From: Cytophaga hutchinsonii ATCC 33406
GTDB lineage: Bacteria; Bacteroidota; Bacteroidia; Cytophagales; Cytophagaceae
DNA: 64,000 bases
Direction of reading: 5' to 3'
Assembly: GCF_000014145.1 (NCBI RefSeq)
Contig: NC_008255.1
Location: 1,923,501 to 1,987,500 of the forward strand
The position numbers and the translations under genes are program-made. Position 1 is the first letter of the stretch, and each line of letters starts with the position of its first letter. The notes below the pieces were generated by a model. That model ran no database searches. It saw only the letters and a list, made by a program, of their open reading frames with translations, and was not told the DNA's origin. Shown in pieces: positions 37,740 through 45,732 of this stretch.

Positions 37740-38789
37740 ATGAGCATACGCGTTAAAATACTTGCTATCCTGTTATCCTTAAATAGTTTACTATTGAACG
37801 GGCAGGATGTACAATTTTCACAATACTACAATACACCGCTTTTTTCCAATCCTGCTTTTGCAGGAACAGGTGATAATACCCGTTTAGGTATGCATTACCG
37901 AACGCAGTGGACCAATATTGCAAAGCCCTATACAACCTATGCTGTCTGGGGCGACCACGCGATTGAATCTGCCCGCAGCGGAATTGGCCTATGGATCATG
38001 CGCGATGCACAGGGACAAACCCGTACCCATTCAACAGAAGTTAATGTTTCTTATTCATACCTGGTACCATTGGAAAGCGGCTGGGTATTCAGACCAGGTT
38101 TACAGGCAGGATTTGCCGTTCGCGATGCAAATTATTCAAGTGCTTTATTCGGCGATCAGATAGACAATAACGGAACAACCGGAGCACCTTCTTCAGATCC
38201 GATTTTAAACGCTTCCCCATCAAAATTGTATCCGGACATCGGAGCGGGCGGATTGGTATACAATGAAAACTTCTGGTTTGGCTTAGGCATTAACCATTTA
38301 AATACACCCAATCAATCCGTAACCAATACCAAAGGATTTGATCTGCCGATGCGTTTCAACATACAGACCGGGTACAAAATTATGCTGAACGGCGGCGGCG
38401 GATACAGAAATTACCGGCCACAGGGAGGCAAAGAAATCAGCTTAACTCCAACTTTAAATTTTAAGGCACAAGGTGCAAATACACAGCTCGATATAGGTTT
38501 ATATTACACCTATGATCCAATCATGATCGGGTTGTGGTACAGAGGCATTCCCGTTTTGTACAACAATGGCCTGCCAAACAATGAAGCACTAATCCCAATG
38601 ATCGGTTACAGACATAAAGGCTGGAGTTTTACCTATAGCTACGACTATACGCTTTCATCGTTAACCAATAAACAAAGTGCCGGTTCACATGAAATATCGT
38701 TAATCTATGAATTTAAAGTACCCTATCGTAAGACGGCTGGAATCAAACGTTCGATTCCTTGTCCAAACTTCCAGCGTACCTATCAGTAG
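37740..38789 (+). CDS. PorP/SprF-family outer-membrane protein
   Basis: 349 residues from ATG 37740, which gives the clean signal peptide MSIRVKILAILLSLNSLLLNG; an in-frame ATG at 37707 adds 11 residues without benefit. The mature start 'QDVQFSQYYNTPLFSNPAFAGTGDNTRLGMHYRTQW' is the classical PorP/SprF opening; C-terminal 'GYRHKGWSFTYSYDYTLSSLTNK..GSHEISLIYEF' closes the barrel. PorP is a T9SS component; SprF-like paralogues help export or anchor CHU_C-type adhesins. No adhesin gene adjoins this copy. A small membrane gene follows 6 bases downstream. Confidence 0.9.
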   Translation: MSIRVKILAILLSLNSLLLNGQDVQFSQYYNTPLFSNPAFAGTGDNTRLGMHYRTQWTNIAKPYTTYAVWGDHAIESARSGIGLWIMRDAQGQTRTHSTEVNVSYSYLVPLESGWVFRPGLQAGFAVRDANYSSALFGDQIDNNGTTGAPSSDPILNASPSKLYPDIGAGGLVYNENFWFGLGINHLNTPNQSVTNTKGFDLPMRFNIQTGYKIMLNGGGGYRNYRPQGGKEISLTPTLNFKAQGANTQLDIGLYYTYDPIMIGLWYRGIPVLYNNGLPNNEALIPMIGYRHKGWSFTYSYDYTLSSLTNKQSAGSHEISLIYEFKVPYRKTAGIKRSIPCPNFQRTYQ

Positions 38790-38795
38790 GCCTCT

Positions 38796-39047
38796 ATGAC
38801 AGCTATAGAAATTGGTGTGGAGTGTGCTGGCTGGGTGGGAGCCATATTGGTTTTGATTGCATTTTTCTTAATCTCAACAAATAGAGTCAATGCCAACATG
38901 CCGGTTTTTCATTGGTTGAATATTTTTGGCGCGGTTGGATTAATCATACATACGCTGTACAATACAGCTTACCCATCTGCATTTGTAAATGTAATCTGGG
39001 CAGGGGTTGCGGTATATTCGTTGAGCAACATCCTTAAAAAACGCTGA
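38796..39047 (+). CDS. CBU_0592-like small membrane protein
   Basis: 83 residues, three hydrophobic helices (about 9-26, 40-58, 60-77), with 'GWVGAILVLIAFFLIST' and 'HWLNIFGAVGLIIHTLYN', the pattern of CBU_0592-type proteins. Role unknown. It starts 6 bases after the PorP/SprF stop and is probably on the same message. Confidence 0.75.
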   Translation: MTAIEIGVECAGWVGAILVLIAFFLISTNRVNANMPVFHWLNIFGAVGLIIHTLYNTAYPSAFVNVIWAGVAVYSLSNILKKR

Positions 39048-39485
39048 TCAGAGGTGTGAAATTACTTTCTGTCCGTTTCAGGAACAAGCAAAAAAATAGA
39101 GAGATTATATGAAATAATCTCTCCAATAACCCACAGCTGAAATATTCTAACTGAAAAAAATCGAGTATTTTTATTGAATTATATGAATTTTATGTTGTCG
39201 AGTAAGGCTTTTTTTACTGAATGCCGTTAAATTTTAATTTAAAATTCTTCTAAAATTTCAGTTTTAATGAAATGATTAAATAATGCTTGCAAAAATATGA
39301 AAACATAATATAAAAACAAATTCATTTTTAATTAAAAATAAAAATACGTACAAAATATATAATCAAATATGAGGATATATGAAATATTTTCGTTATAATT
39401 ATATAATATTCATTACATCAACCGTTATGAATTTTTTAAGGATGGTATTGCTAGTCCTTTAATATTCTTTTAAATTGAAATTATA
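39048..39485. other. 438-base AT-rich gap
   Basis: No reading frame of weight. It holds a hairpin AGAGATTAT / ATAATCTCT (around 39099-39122) with T-rich sequence on the minus side, and an AT-rich stretch (39230-39460) in which TAAATTTTAATTTAAAA-like pieces recur. The latter is a probable promoter/operator zone for the regulator at 39486. Confidence 0.5.
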
Positions 39486-39941
39486 ATGAAAAACTTAACA
39501 AGCATTGGAGAGAGATTACGGTCCTTTTTGGAAGCAGAAAGAATACGTCCTAATACTCTTGCCCGTCAAAGTGGAAATTCCAGCACGCAGATTTACAACA
39601 TCCTGAATGGACGTAAATATGGTACAGACAAGCTTCTTCAGATTATAGAGGCATTGCCAACCATGAACATTTACTGGTTATTGCTTGGTGAAGGCAATAT
39701 GTATATCACACAAGGAACTGCAACATCTGCTGAAACCGAAAACAAAGGAAATTCAGATGAATTTCTTGTGTTACAAAAAGAAATAGAGAATTTACAGGCA
39801 ATGGTTAAATTGCAGGAGATGACTATTAATGCGTATAAACGTTCCGCTGATTTAGCAGATACAACGTTGGTAGATCTTAAAAGAATTGCTACGTTCTACA
39901 AAGATCGTTTTGAAGAAAACAATACGACAAAGTCTGCATAA
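39486..39941 (+). CDS. XRE-like helix-turn-helix regulator
   Basis: 151 residues. N-terminal HTH of about 60 residues ('IGERLRSFLEAERIRPNTLARQSGNSSTQIYNILNGRKYGTDKLLQIIEALP' in pieces), a short 'IYWLLLGEGNMY' motif typical of XRE-type repressors, then a predicted coiled coil (about 88-140) that should mediate dimer formation. Target unknown. A small gene follows 25 bases downstream. Long AT-rich leader upstream suits autoregulation. Confidence 0.75.
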   Translation: MKNLTSIGERLRSFLEAERIRPNTLARQSGNSSTQIYNILNGRKYGTDKLLQIIEALPTMNIYWLLLGEGNMYITQGTATSAETENKGNSDEFLVLQKEIENLQAMVKLQEMTINAYKRSADLADTTLVDLKRIATFYKDRFEENNTTKSA

Positions 39942-39966
39942 TTAATATTTTTACTTGTTGAAAGCT

Positions 39967-40173
39967 ATGGAAAAAAGCTTGAGGCCTATTACACGAAAAG
40001 TTAAAAAGTCTGATAAAATCATTCAGATTAACGGAAAGTATTACGCTGAAGTAAACAATCATCATGTAGAGGTTTTCCTCACAGAATTGGCGTTATCCTT
40101 AGCGGCTGAAGTGGATAGTCTTAAAGAGCGTTTACTGTTGCTGGAACAGCAGATAAAAATGTATAACGATTAA
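39967..40173 (+). CDS. Small protein downstream of the XRE regulator
   Basis: 68 residues from the ATG 39967 (TTGs at 39955/39958 are alternative starts). Basic N-terminus ('RPITRKVKKSDKIIQINGKYY') and a helical, Leu-rich C-terminus ('EVDSLKERLLLLEQQIKMYND') that looks like a short coiled coil. No family recognised. Its place behind the regulator suggests a partner or accessory. Confidence 0.55.
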   Translation: MEKSLRPITRKVKKSDKIIQINGKYYAEVNNHHVEVFLTELALSLAAEVDSLKERLLLLEQQIKMYND

Positions 40174-40186
40174 CGGATCCTGTAAT

Positions 40187-40561
40187 TTACAGAAATGTCT
40201 TTAGCCACTTTACAGCATCCTGTTCATTCCTGAAAAGTCTGGATGGGATAGATGGCTTGTTTAGGTAAATGAAAATGTTTCCAATAGTCTCTAAGAATAT
40301 ATTGTTAACAATAAGCGCTCCGGCAGATATGAATGTATTGCTTTCCGGTTTTGCAAAAAAGGCCCTTGCCTGTGAAGTTACGGATTTAATATTGCGGATG
40401 TCTGCCAGCACAGGATAGGTAACACCGGCAGCAAAAAGTAATCGCTGCTTAACAACTTCCTGTGCAACTTCCAGTGTTAATACAGGAGCGAGGTAAATAC
40501 CATATAAAATACCCTCTTCGATATAAAATTTAATACATTCACTTTCATATTTTTTACTCAT
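40187..40561 (-). CDS. STAS-like (DUF7793-type) protein, copy 1
   Basis: 124 residues from the ATG at 40561 (TTG at 40573 would add 4). Beta-alpha pattern 'YPVLADIRNIKSVTSQARAFF..ALIVNNIFLETIGNIFIYLNKPSIPSRLFRNEQDAVKWLK' fits STAS-like domains of Bacteroidota (DUF7793 type), which are probably small regulatory or anti-anti-sigma-like proteins. Paralogue of the next gene, in the same orientation. Confidence 0.6.
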   Translation of the reverse strand: MSKKYESECIKFYIEEGILYGIYLAPVLTLEVAQEVVKQRLLFAAGVTYPVLADIRNIKSVTSQARAFFAKPESNTFISAGALIVNNIFLETIGNIFIYLNKPSIPSRLFRNEQDAVKWLKTFL

Positions 40562-40631
40562 ACTAATTTTCAACTTATTTTTTTACAATCTTAACGGATC
40601 GATTTTTGTAATAGTTTTTTTTAACATCCAT

Positions 40632-41000
40632 TCATTCCTTCAACCAATTCATTGCATCTTTTTCACTGCGAAAAAGTTTTAACGGAACAGGATGCTTGCT
40701 TAGATAAATGTAAATATTCCCGATCGTTTCCTGAAAAATATTATTCACAACAATAGCCGCAATGGATATTCCATCAAAACAATACGGTTCTGCCAGAAAT
40801 TTTCTTGCTTCTGCAGTAACGGATTTTATTCTTCTGATATCAATTAAAACACGGTAGGTTTTACCTTCAGAAAACGTTAATCTTTGTTTAACAGCTTTTT
40901 GAGCCACATCCAATGTTACAACAGGAGGCTGGTAAATACCGAACAGAATAGCATCTTTAAAAAACAATTCTACATTCTCATCTTTATAACTGCTACTCAT
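40632..41000 (-). CDS. STAS-like (DUF7793-type) protein, copy 2
   Basis: 122 residues from the ATG at 41000 (a TTG at 41024 is open but less likely). Same segments as copy 1: 'YRVLIDIRRIKSVTAEARKFLAEP', 'AAIVVNNIFQETIGNIYIYLSKHPVPLKLFRSEKDAMNWLK'. The two arose by tandem duplication. A TATTTTTG box (41022-41029, minus strand) lies 21 bases upstream and may be its promoter. Role unknown. Confidence 0.6.
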   Translation of the reverse strand: MSSSYKDENVELFFKDAILFGIYQPPVVTLDVAQKAVKQRLTFSEGKTYRVLIDIRRIKSVTAEARKFLAEPYCFDGISIAAIVVNNIFQETIGNIYIYLSKHPVPLKLFRSEKDAMNWLKE

Positions 41001-41145
41001 GCACAAACGCTTTTTACAATTCAAAAATAGTATTATCTTTAGTTTATACTAAGAAATGCCCCAAACATTTAAGCTTGTAAAATACGTGTTTGATGTAATA
41101 AAAATTGGATTTTTTTTCATTTAGATAACATAAGTTAATGCACTA

Positions 41146-41673
41146 ATGAAAGATATTCTAGCCGGACTTTTCAACCAGGAAATCAGTATAGGACCCAAAA
41201 GTTTCCTGATTGAAGCAGGTGAAACATCTGACAGGTTCTATTACTTAAAAAAAGGAATTGTTCGGTTCTGGCATATGAGCAATGATAAAGAAACGACTAC
41301 ACAACTGCTTTTTGAGGGCAAGTCGTTTACATCCATAGAATCGTTTTTATTTAATGAGCCCAGTATTTTTAATATTGAAACAATTGATGCCTGCGAGCTG
41401 ACATACATTACAAAAGCAGATTTTGATGCGTTTCTAACAGCACATGCAGATCTGAAAGATGCTGTATACCATAAGATTATCCACAATGTGGTGCTTAATT
41501 CCAGAAGAATTTATTCCTTAATGACCACCAAACCCGAAGAGCGTTACTGTGAACTGGTAAAAACATATCCGGAGCTGATCAGCAAAGTACCGCAGCATAT
41601 TATTGCATCGTACCTGGGCATTACAACGGTATCGTTAAGCAGAATCAAAAGCCGGACAACCAAAGACGAATAA
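41146..41673 (+). CDS. Crp/Fnr-family transcription regulator
   Basis: 175 residues, cAMP-binding-type (cNMP) fold: 'FLIEAGETSDRFYYLKKGIVRFWHMSNDKETTTQLLFEGKSF' and 'FNIETIDACELTYITKADFDAFLTAHADL' are the usual jelly-roll parts, but the Arg/Glu phosphate-binding cassette of true CRP is not evident, as in many Bacteroidota members. C-terminal HTH 'VPQHIIASYLGITTVSLSRIKSR'. Target unknown. Followed by a 470-base gap. Confidence 0.85.
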   Translation: MKDILAGLFNQEISIGPKSFLIEAGETSDRFYYLKKGIVRFWHMSNDKETTTQLLFEGKSFTSIESFLFNEPSIFNIETIDACELTYITKADFDAFLTAHADLKDAVYHKIIHNVVLNSRRIYSLMTTKPEERYCELVKTYPELISKVPQHIIASYLGITTVSLSRIKSRTTKDE

Positions 41674-42143
41674 GGTCCCCAAACTGCAATCAGATTCAGA
41701 AATACAATTCAATAAGCAGAATTTCAGAGTCAGATTTTGTGCTCAAACCAGGTGAAAAATAATCTGATTAGAGATGGATATAAGTGGTGTACCAGGTTTA
41801 TTTTTTTTAGACAGCGGAGCATACAAAAAAGCAGCAGACGTATCTGACAATATCAGGATCTGAAATTGGCGACGTTGAAGCATACAGTACAGCAGCTAAA
41901 GATCTTAATCAAAATGAGAGAAATCAGATAGAAGATATGCGGTCGGATTTTACATAATTCTATTTAACATAATGTAAATTATATAACAAATGAATAGCCA
42001 TCAAATTGATGATTAAAGACTTATAAACATATACATTCACCCAATAACATGGTATTTAGAAGCCTGATCCAATCCTGCTGAACATACTGATCTTGCATTA
42101 TCGAAAGTATTTTAGAATATTTTTACAATTTTAACGTTCAAAC
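41674..42143. other. 470-base gap with decayed coding remnants
   Basis: No complete gene. It carries the frame fragments at 41774-41957 listed separately. The rest is AT-rich, with no clear repeat, tRNA or terminator. Confidence 0.5.
41774..41957 (+). pseudogene. Frameshifted small ORF remnant
   Basis: Frame one: ATG 41774 to TGA 41861-41863 gives 'MDISGVPGLFFLDSGAYKKAADVSDNIRI' in 29 residues (written here in parts: MDISGVPGLFF, LDSGAYKKAA, DVSDNIRI). Frame two, shifted by one base, is open from 41811 to the TAA at 41955-41957 and reads 'SGSEIGDVEAYSTAAKDLN' then 'QNERNQIEDMRSDFT'. Composition and continuity suggest one small protein of about 60 residues broken by a shift near 41850. No family recognised. 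Confidence 0.3.
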
Positions 42144-42884
42144 TCACTTTGTAAAATACACTTCTTCAAATGGAATTCTGTGTTGCGGCCAATAGATTCC
42201 CTCCGGCACACGGATTCCACAGGCTATTACCATACTGATTTCAGCACCGTATGGCAGCTTTAACAGACGCTTTAACCGCAACGAATCCAGGCCTTCCATC
42301 GGACATGTATCATAGCCGATTGCCGCCATGCTGATCATAAAATTCTCACACGCCAATGCCGTGCTTTTATGCGCGACAATCCGCATATCGGACTGCGTAA
42401 GTTGCCTGTACATGGGCCTGAAAATGCCTGCAACCTGCGCAATCAGCCATTTTAAACCTCCCAATAGCCCGAAAAAATCCATATATAAAATCGGCATTAC
42501 CTTGGTAAAGTATTTTATAGCATCCTGTTCGCGTTTTGTATATGCATTAAAAGGTTTGCTTCCGAACAGCTTTCTACGGATTTCAGCATTTGCTTTTGCA
42601 CGCGCTTTCCAAAGATCCTTACGGACAACAAAAACAACCATTTCTTTGGCATTTTTGGACGCATTCTGGTCCATGCAAACCTTACTCACATCCCGAAGCA
42701 TTTCAGCAGATGTTATGTGATAAAATTCCCAGAGCTGCATGTTGCTGCTGTTGGGTGCCAACGCTGCCAACCGGATACATTCTTTTACTTTTTCCGTATC
42801 CAGTGATTCGGGTTGAAAAATCCGGACCGAACGCCGGTATTCTATAGCTTCACGTGCGGTTTTTTCTGTCGTATGTAGTTCCAT
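42144..42884 (-). CDS. Nitroreductase-family protein
   Basis: 246 residues. Opening 'AIEYRRSVRIFQPESLD' with the FMN-binding Arg-Arg/Ser pattern, 'LAALAPNSSNMQLWEFYHI' and C-terminal 'SMAAIGYDTCPMEGLDSLRLKRLLKLPYGAEISMVIACG' are family marks. An FMN flavoprotein acting on nitro or quinone-type compounds; substrate unknown. It has a longer-than-usual central region (residues about 95-150). Divergent from dinB across a 148-base region with two palindromes. Confidence 0.85.
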   Translation of the reverse strand: MELHTTEKTAREAIEYRRSVRIFQPESLDTEKVKECIRLAALAPNSSNMQLWEFYHITSAEMLRDVSKVCMDQNASKNAKEMVVFVVRKDLWKARAKANAEIRRKLFGSKPFNAYTKREQDAIKYFTKVMPILYMDFFGLLGGLKWLIAQVAGIFRPMYRQLTQSDMRIVAHKSTALACENFMISMAAIGYDTCPMEGLDSLRLKRLLKLPYGAEISMVIACGIRVPEGIYWPQHRIPFEEVYFTK

Positions 42885-42966
42885 AATAACTGCTGAATAG
42901 TGTTTTTAACGAATTCTTTCCAGCATACTAAGTTACAGGATACTTTCAATGATTGTTACATAAATT

Positions 42967-43024
42967 ACTAATAAAATTAGTTCAATATTGATTTTTTAAT
43001 TGTAAATTTACTAATATAATTAGC
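42967..43024. promoter_or_regulatory. Twin palindromes (putative operators) upstream of dinB
   Basis: Copy 1, 42967-42981: ACTAAT-AAA-ATTAGT, six-base arms. Copy 2, 43010-43024: ACTAAT-ATA-ATTAGC, five-base arms. The same flanking TAAATT(T) precedes each. Their centres are 43 bases apart, i.e. four helical turns, so two dimers could bind on one face. The second ends 8 bases before the dinB ATG. The divergent nitroreductase could share the control. Confidence 0.6.
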
Positions 43025-43032
43025 AAAATAAC

Positions 43033-44190
43033 ATGGATCGTTCAATCATACACATGGATCTGGATTCGTTTTTTGTTTCCGTCGAACTTTTACGTCGCCC
43101 GGAACTGAAAGGAAAACCCTTGATCATTGGCGGTTCCAGTGAACGTGGTGTGGTTGCTTCCTGCAGTTATGAAGCCCGGAAATTCGGTATTCATTCCGCC
43201 ATGTCGAGCCAGAAAGCCAAAAAACTTTGTCCGGAGGCTATTTTTGTCCGCGGTGACATGCAGGAATACAGCAAGTATTCAAAGATTGTACGGCAGATCA
43301 TTCACGATAAAGCGCCTGTGTACGAACAGGCATCCATTGACGAATTTTACCTGGATATTACCGGCATGGATCGTTTTTTCGGCATTTTAAAATGGACAAC
43401 CGAACTGCGTGAAACCATCATTAAAGAATCCGGTTTACCGATCTCCTGCGGATTATCTGTTAACAAAGTTGTTTCTAAAATAGCCACCGGCTTATCAAAA
43501 CCAAATGGCTTGTTATATGTTCCGGCCGGAACAGAAAAAGCATTCCTCGCTCCTTTACCGATTGAAAAAATTCCTATGGTTGGTAAAAAGACCACAGAGA
43601 TTTTACATCAGGCAGGTATTTTCGATATCGGAACATTAAGCAATACACCTGCTGTACAAATAGAAAAACTGCTCGGCCAGCACGGGCAAGGCCTCTGGAA
43701 ACGTGCAAACGGTATTGATCTTTCACCTGTTGAACCATATTCCGAACGCAAATCCATTTCCACAGAAACAACCTTTGGCGAAGACAGCACCAATGTTCCC
43801 ATGCTGCACGCCACCTTGTTACAAATGGTTGAAGAGCTGTGTTTTTCACTCCGGAAAAAGAATTTCTTAACCGGCTGTTTAACCGTTAAAATCAAATATT
43901 CAAACTTTGAAAAAGAAACCCGGCAATGTTCTTTTTCTTATACCTCTTCAGATGATGTGCTTATGCAAAAGATCACAGGCCTGTTTGATGCGCTGTACAA
44001 TAAACGCAAACATGTCCGGCTTATCGGTGTAAAGCTGAGCAACCTGGTACATGGAAATTATCAGATCAGTCTGTTCGAAGATTCTGAAAAAAATCAGAAT
44101 CTCTACGCCGCCATGGATGCGATCCGAACTAAATTCGGTCAGGATGCTGTTAAAAGAGCAATAGGTAAAAAAACCGGACAGGGCAAATGA
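43033..44190 (+). CDS. dinB: DNA polymerase IV
   Basis: 385 residues, Y-family. Motifs: 'MDLDSFFVSVE' (metal Asp), 'SYEARKFGIHSAMSSQKAKKLCP', 'SIDEFYLDITG' (second carboxylates), 'GLSVNKVVSKIATGLSKPNG', 'MVGKKT' HhH-like part and 'RKSISTETTF' little-finger start. The beta-clamp-binding end is short. Translesion polymerase. Its stop overlaps the next gene's start by 4 bases (ATGA), so the two are translationally coupled. Twin palindromes lie just upstream. Confidence 0.96.
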   Translation: MDRSIIHMDLDSFFVSVELLRRPELKGKPLIIGGSSERGVVASCSYEARKFGIHSAMSSQKAKKLCPEAIFVRGDMQEYSKYSKIVRQIIHDKAPVYEQASIDEFYLDITGMDRFFGILKWTTELRETIIKESGLPISCGLSVNKVVSKIATGLSKPNGLLYVPAGTEKAFLAPLPIEKIPMVGKKTTEILHQAGIFDIGTLSNTPAVQIEKLLGQHGQGLWKRANGIDLSPVEPYSERKSISTETTFGEDSTNVPMLHATLLQMVEELCFSLRKKNFLTGCLTVKIKYSNFEKETRQCSFSYTSSDDVLMQKITGLFDALYNKRKHVRLIGVKLSNLVHGNYQISLFEDSEKNQNLYAAMDAIRTKFGQDAVKRAIGKKTGQGK

Positions 44191-45536
44191 TGTATTCGAT
44201 CATTGATATTGAAACAACCGGCGGACATGCTTCGGGAAACCGGATCATTGAGATTGCAATCTATAAGTTTGATGGAGAAAAAATAACCGATACTTATCAG
44301 ACGCTGATCAATCCGGAGCGTCGCATTCCTGTATTTATAACTTCCTTAACAGGCATTGATACTGAAATGGTAGCCGATGCCCCGGTCTTTGCAGATGTTG
44401 CACGGGAAATCACAGACTTTACCAGAGACAGTGTTTTTGTTGCACATAATGTCAATTTCGATTATACGTTCGTAAAGAAAGAACTGCAGGCACTTAACAT
44501 GCCATACAATCTGCCGAAACTGTGTACCGTTCGTTTGAGCCGGAAAATTTTCCCCGGACTACCCTCCTACAGTCTTGGTAATCTATGCGGCAGCCTGGGT
44601 ATTGATGTACAGAACAGACACCGCGCGGCAGGTGATGCAGAAGCAACGGTGAGGCTTCTGAATAAACTATTATTAAATGATACAGAAGGATTTATACCAA
44701 AGTCTTTAAAGAAAAATTCGAAGGAAACGTTACTGCCTGCAAACCTGCCGCGCGAGCAGTTTGATGCACTGCCGGAAACGTTTGGTGTGTATTATTTTCA
44801 CGATCATAAAGGCAAAGTGATCTATGTAGGCAAAGCCAATAACATCAAAAAACGTGTCATCAGCCACTTTTCCGGCAAACAGCAGAATCAGAAAAGCCAG
44901 CAGTTTATGCAGGCCATATACGGACTGAGTTATGAAGTATGCGGCAGCGAGTTATTGTCTTTGCTGCTGGAATCCCATGAGATCAAAAAATATTTCCCGG
45001 TCTATAACAGCATTCAGAAATTCGGCGAAAAGAATTACGGCATTTATCAGTATGAAGATAATGCCGGTTTCATCCGCTTATCCATCGCCAAAGTAAACAA
45101 ACTTCAGCACCCGCTTATTTCTTTCAGATACATCAGCGAAGCACGTACATTTCTGTTGGAAAAAGTGCGCACGTTTCAATTGTGTCACCGCCGCAGCGGT
45201 TTACAGACTGCTCCCTGTTCAGACGTTGAATTGTGTACCGCCTGTAAAGGCACAACAAGAAGCACCGCGTATAATGTAAAGATGAAACGCGCCCTGGCAA
45301 CGTTTGAGCATCCGGATCACAGTTACATCATTAAACAGCCGGGCCGCACACGAGATGAATATGCGGTAATTGTTGTTGAAGCAGGCCGTTACCTGGGCTA
45401 TGCCTACATACCAGCTGATCTGTCAGGATCAACTATTGAGGAACTGAAACCTTTTGTTAACCGCCATCCGGATAACCGCGACATCCAGAAGATTTTAGCC
45501 ATGCATCAACGGAAAAGTATGGTTATTGCTGTTTAG
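44187..45536 (+). CDS. DEDD 3'-5' exonuclease fused to a GIY-YIG nuclease domain
   Basis: 449 residues. N-terminal DnaQ-like exonuclease with 'IDIETTGG' (D-x-E), 'VAHNVNFDYTFV' and 'HRAAGDAEATVRLL' (metal Asp). From residue 200 a UvrC/Cho-type GIY-YIG domain: 'GVYYFHDHKGKVIYVGKANNIKKRVISHF'-like, in pieces 'GVYYF' and 'VIYVGKANNIKKRV', with the catalytic Arg. A Cys-containing region 'CSDVELCTACKG' follows. Predicted repair nuclease that incises near damage and trims ends; coupled to dinB by a 4-base overlap. Confidence 0.9.
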   Translation: MMYSIIDIETTGGHASGNRIIEIAIYKFDGEKITDTYQTLINPERRIPVFITSLTGIDTEMVADAPVFADVAREITDFTRDSVFVAHNVNFDYTFVKKELQALNMPYNLPKLCTVRLSRKIFPGLPSYSLGNLCGSLGIDVQNRHRAAGDAEATVRLLNKLLLNDTEGFIPKSLKKNSKETLLPANLPREQFDALPETFGVYYFHDHKGKVIYVGKANNIKKRVISHFSGKQQNQKSQQFMQAIYGLSYEVCGSELLSLLLESHEIKKYFPVYNSIQKFGEKNYGIYQYEDNAGFIRLSIAKVNKLQHPLISFRYISEARTFLLEKVRTFQLCHRRSGLQTAPCSDVELCTACKGTTRSTAYNVKMKRALATFEHPDHSYIIKQPGRTRDEYAVIVVEAGRYLGYAYIPADLSGSTIEELKPFVNRHPDNRDIQKILAMHQRKSMVIAV

Positions 45537-45685
45537 TATTTTTTGTTCAGCGGATATAATCCTGTCATATTGTTTCACAGATAGGTTAATCCTGTACCGG
45601 AATTGGCTGTTGAGCATACATTAGCTCGCGTGCAAAAATGTGTTGTTGCACACGTTAAAAAGTGGAAATATTCCTATACAAAATA

Positions 45686-45712
45686 AAAACTTCCGGTTCG
45701 CGGAAGTTTTTT
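45686..45712. terminator. Bidirectional terminator
   Basis: Stem AAAACTTCCG / CGGAAGTTTT with a 5-base loop and T runs on both sides, between the convergent exonuclease and TPR genes. Confidence 0.9.
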
Positions 45713-45732
45713 ATCGAATATAATATGTTTCG

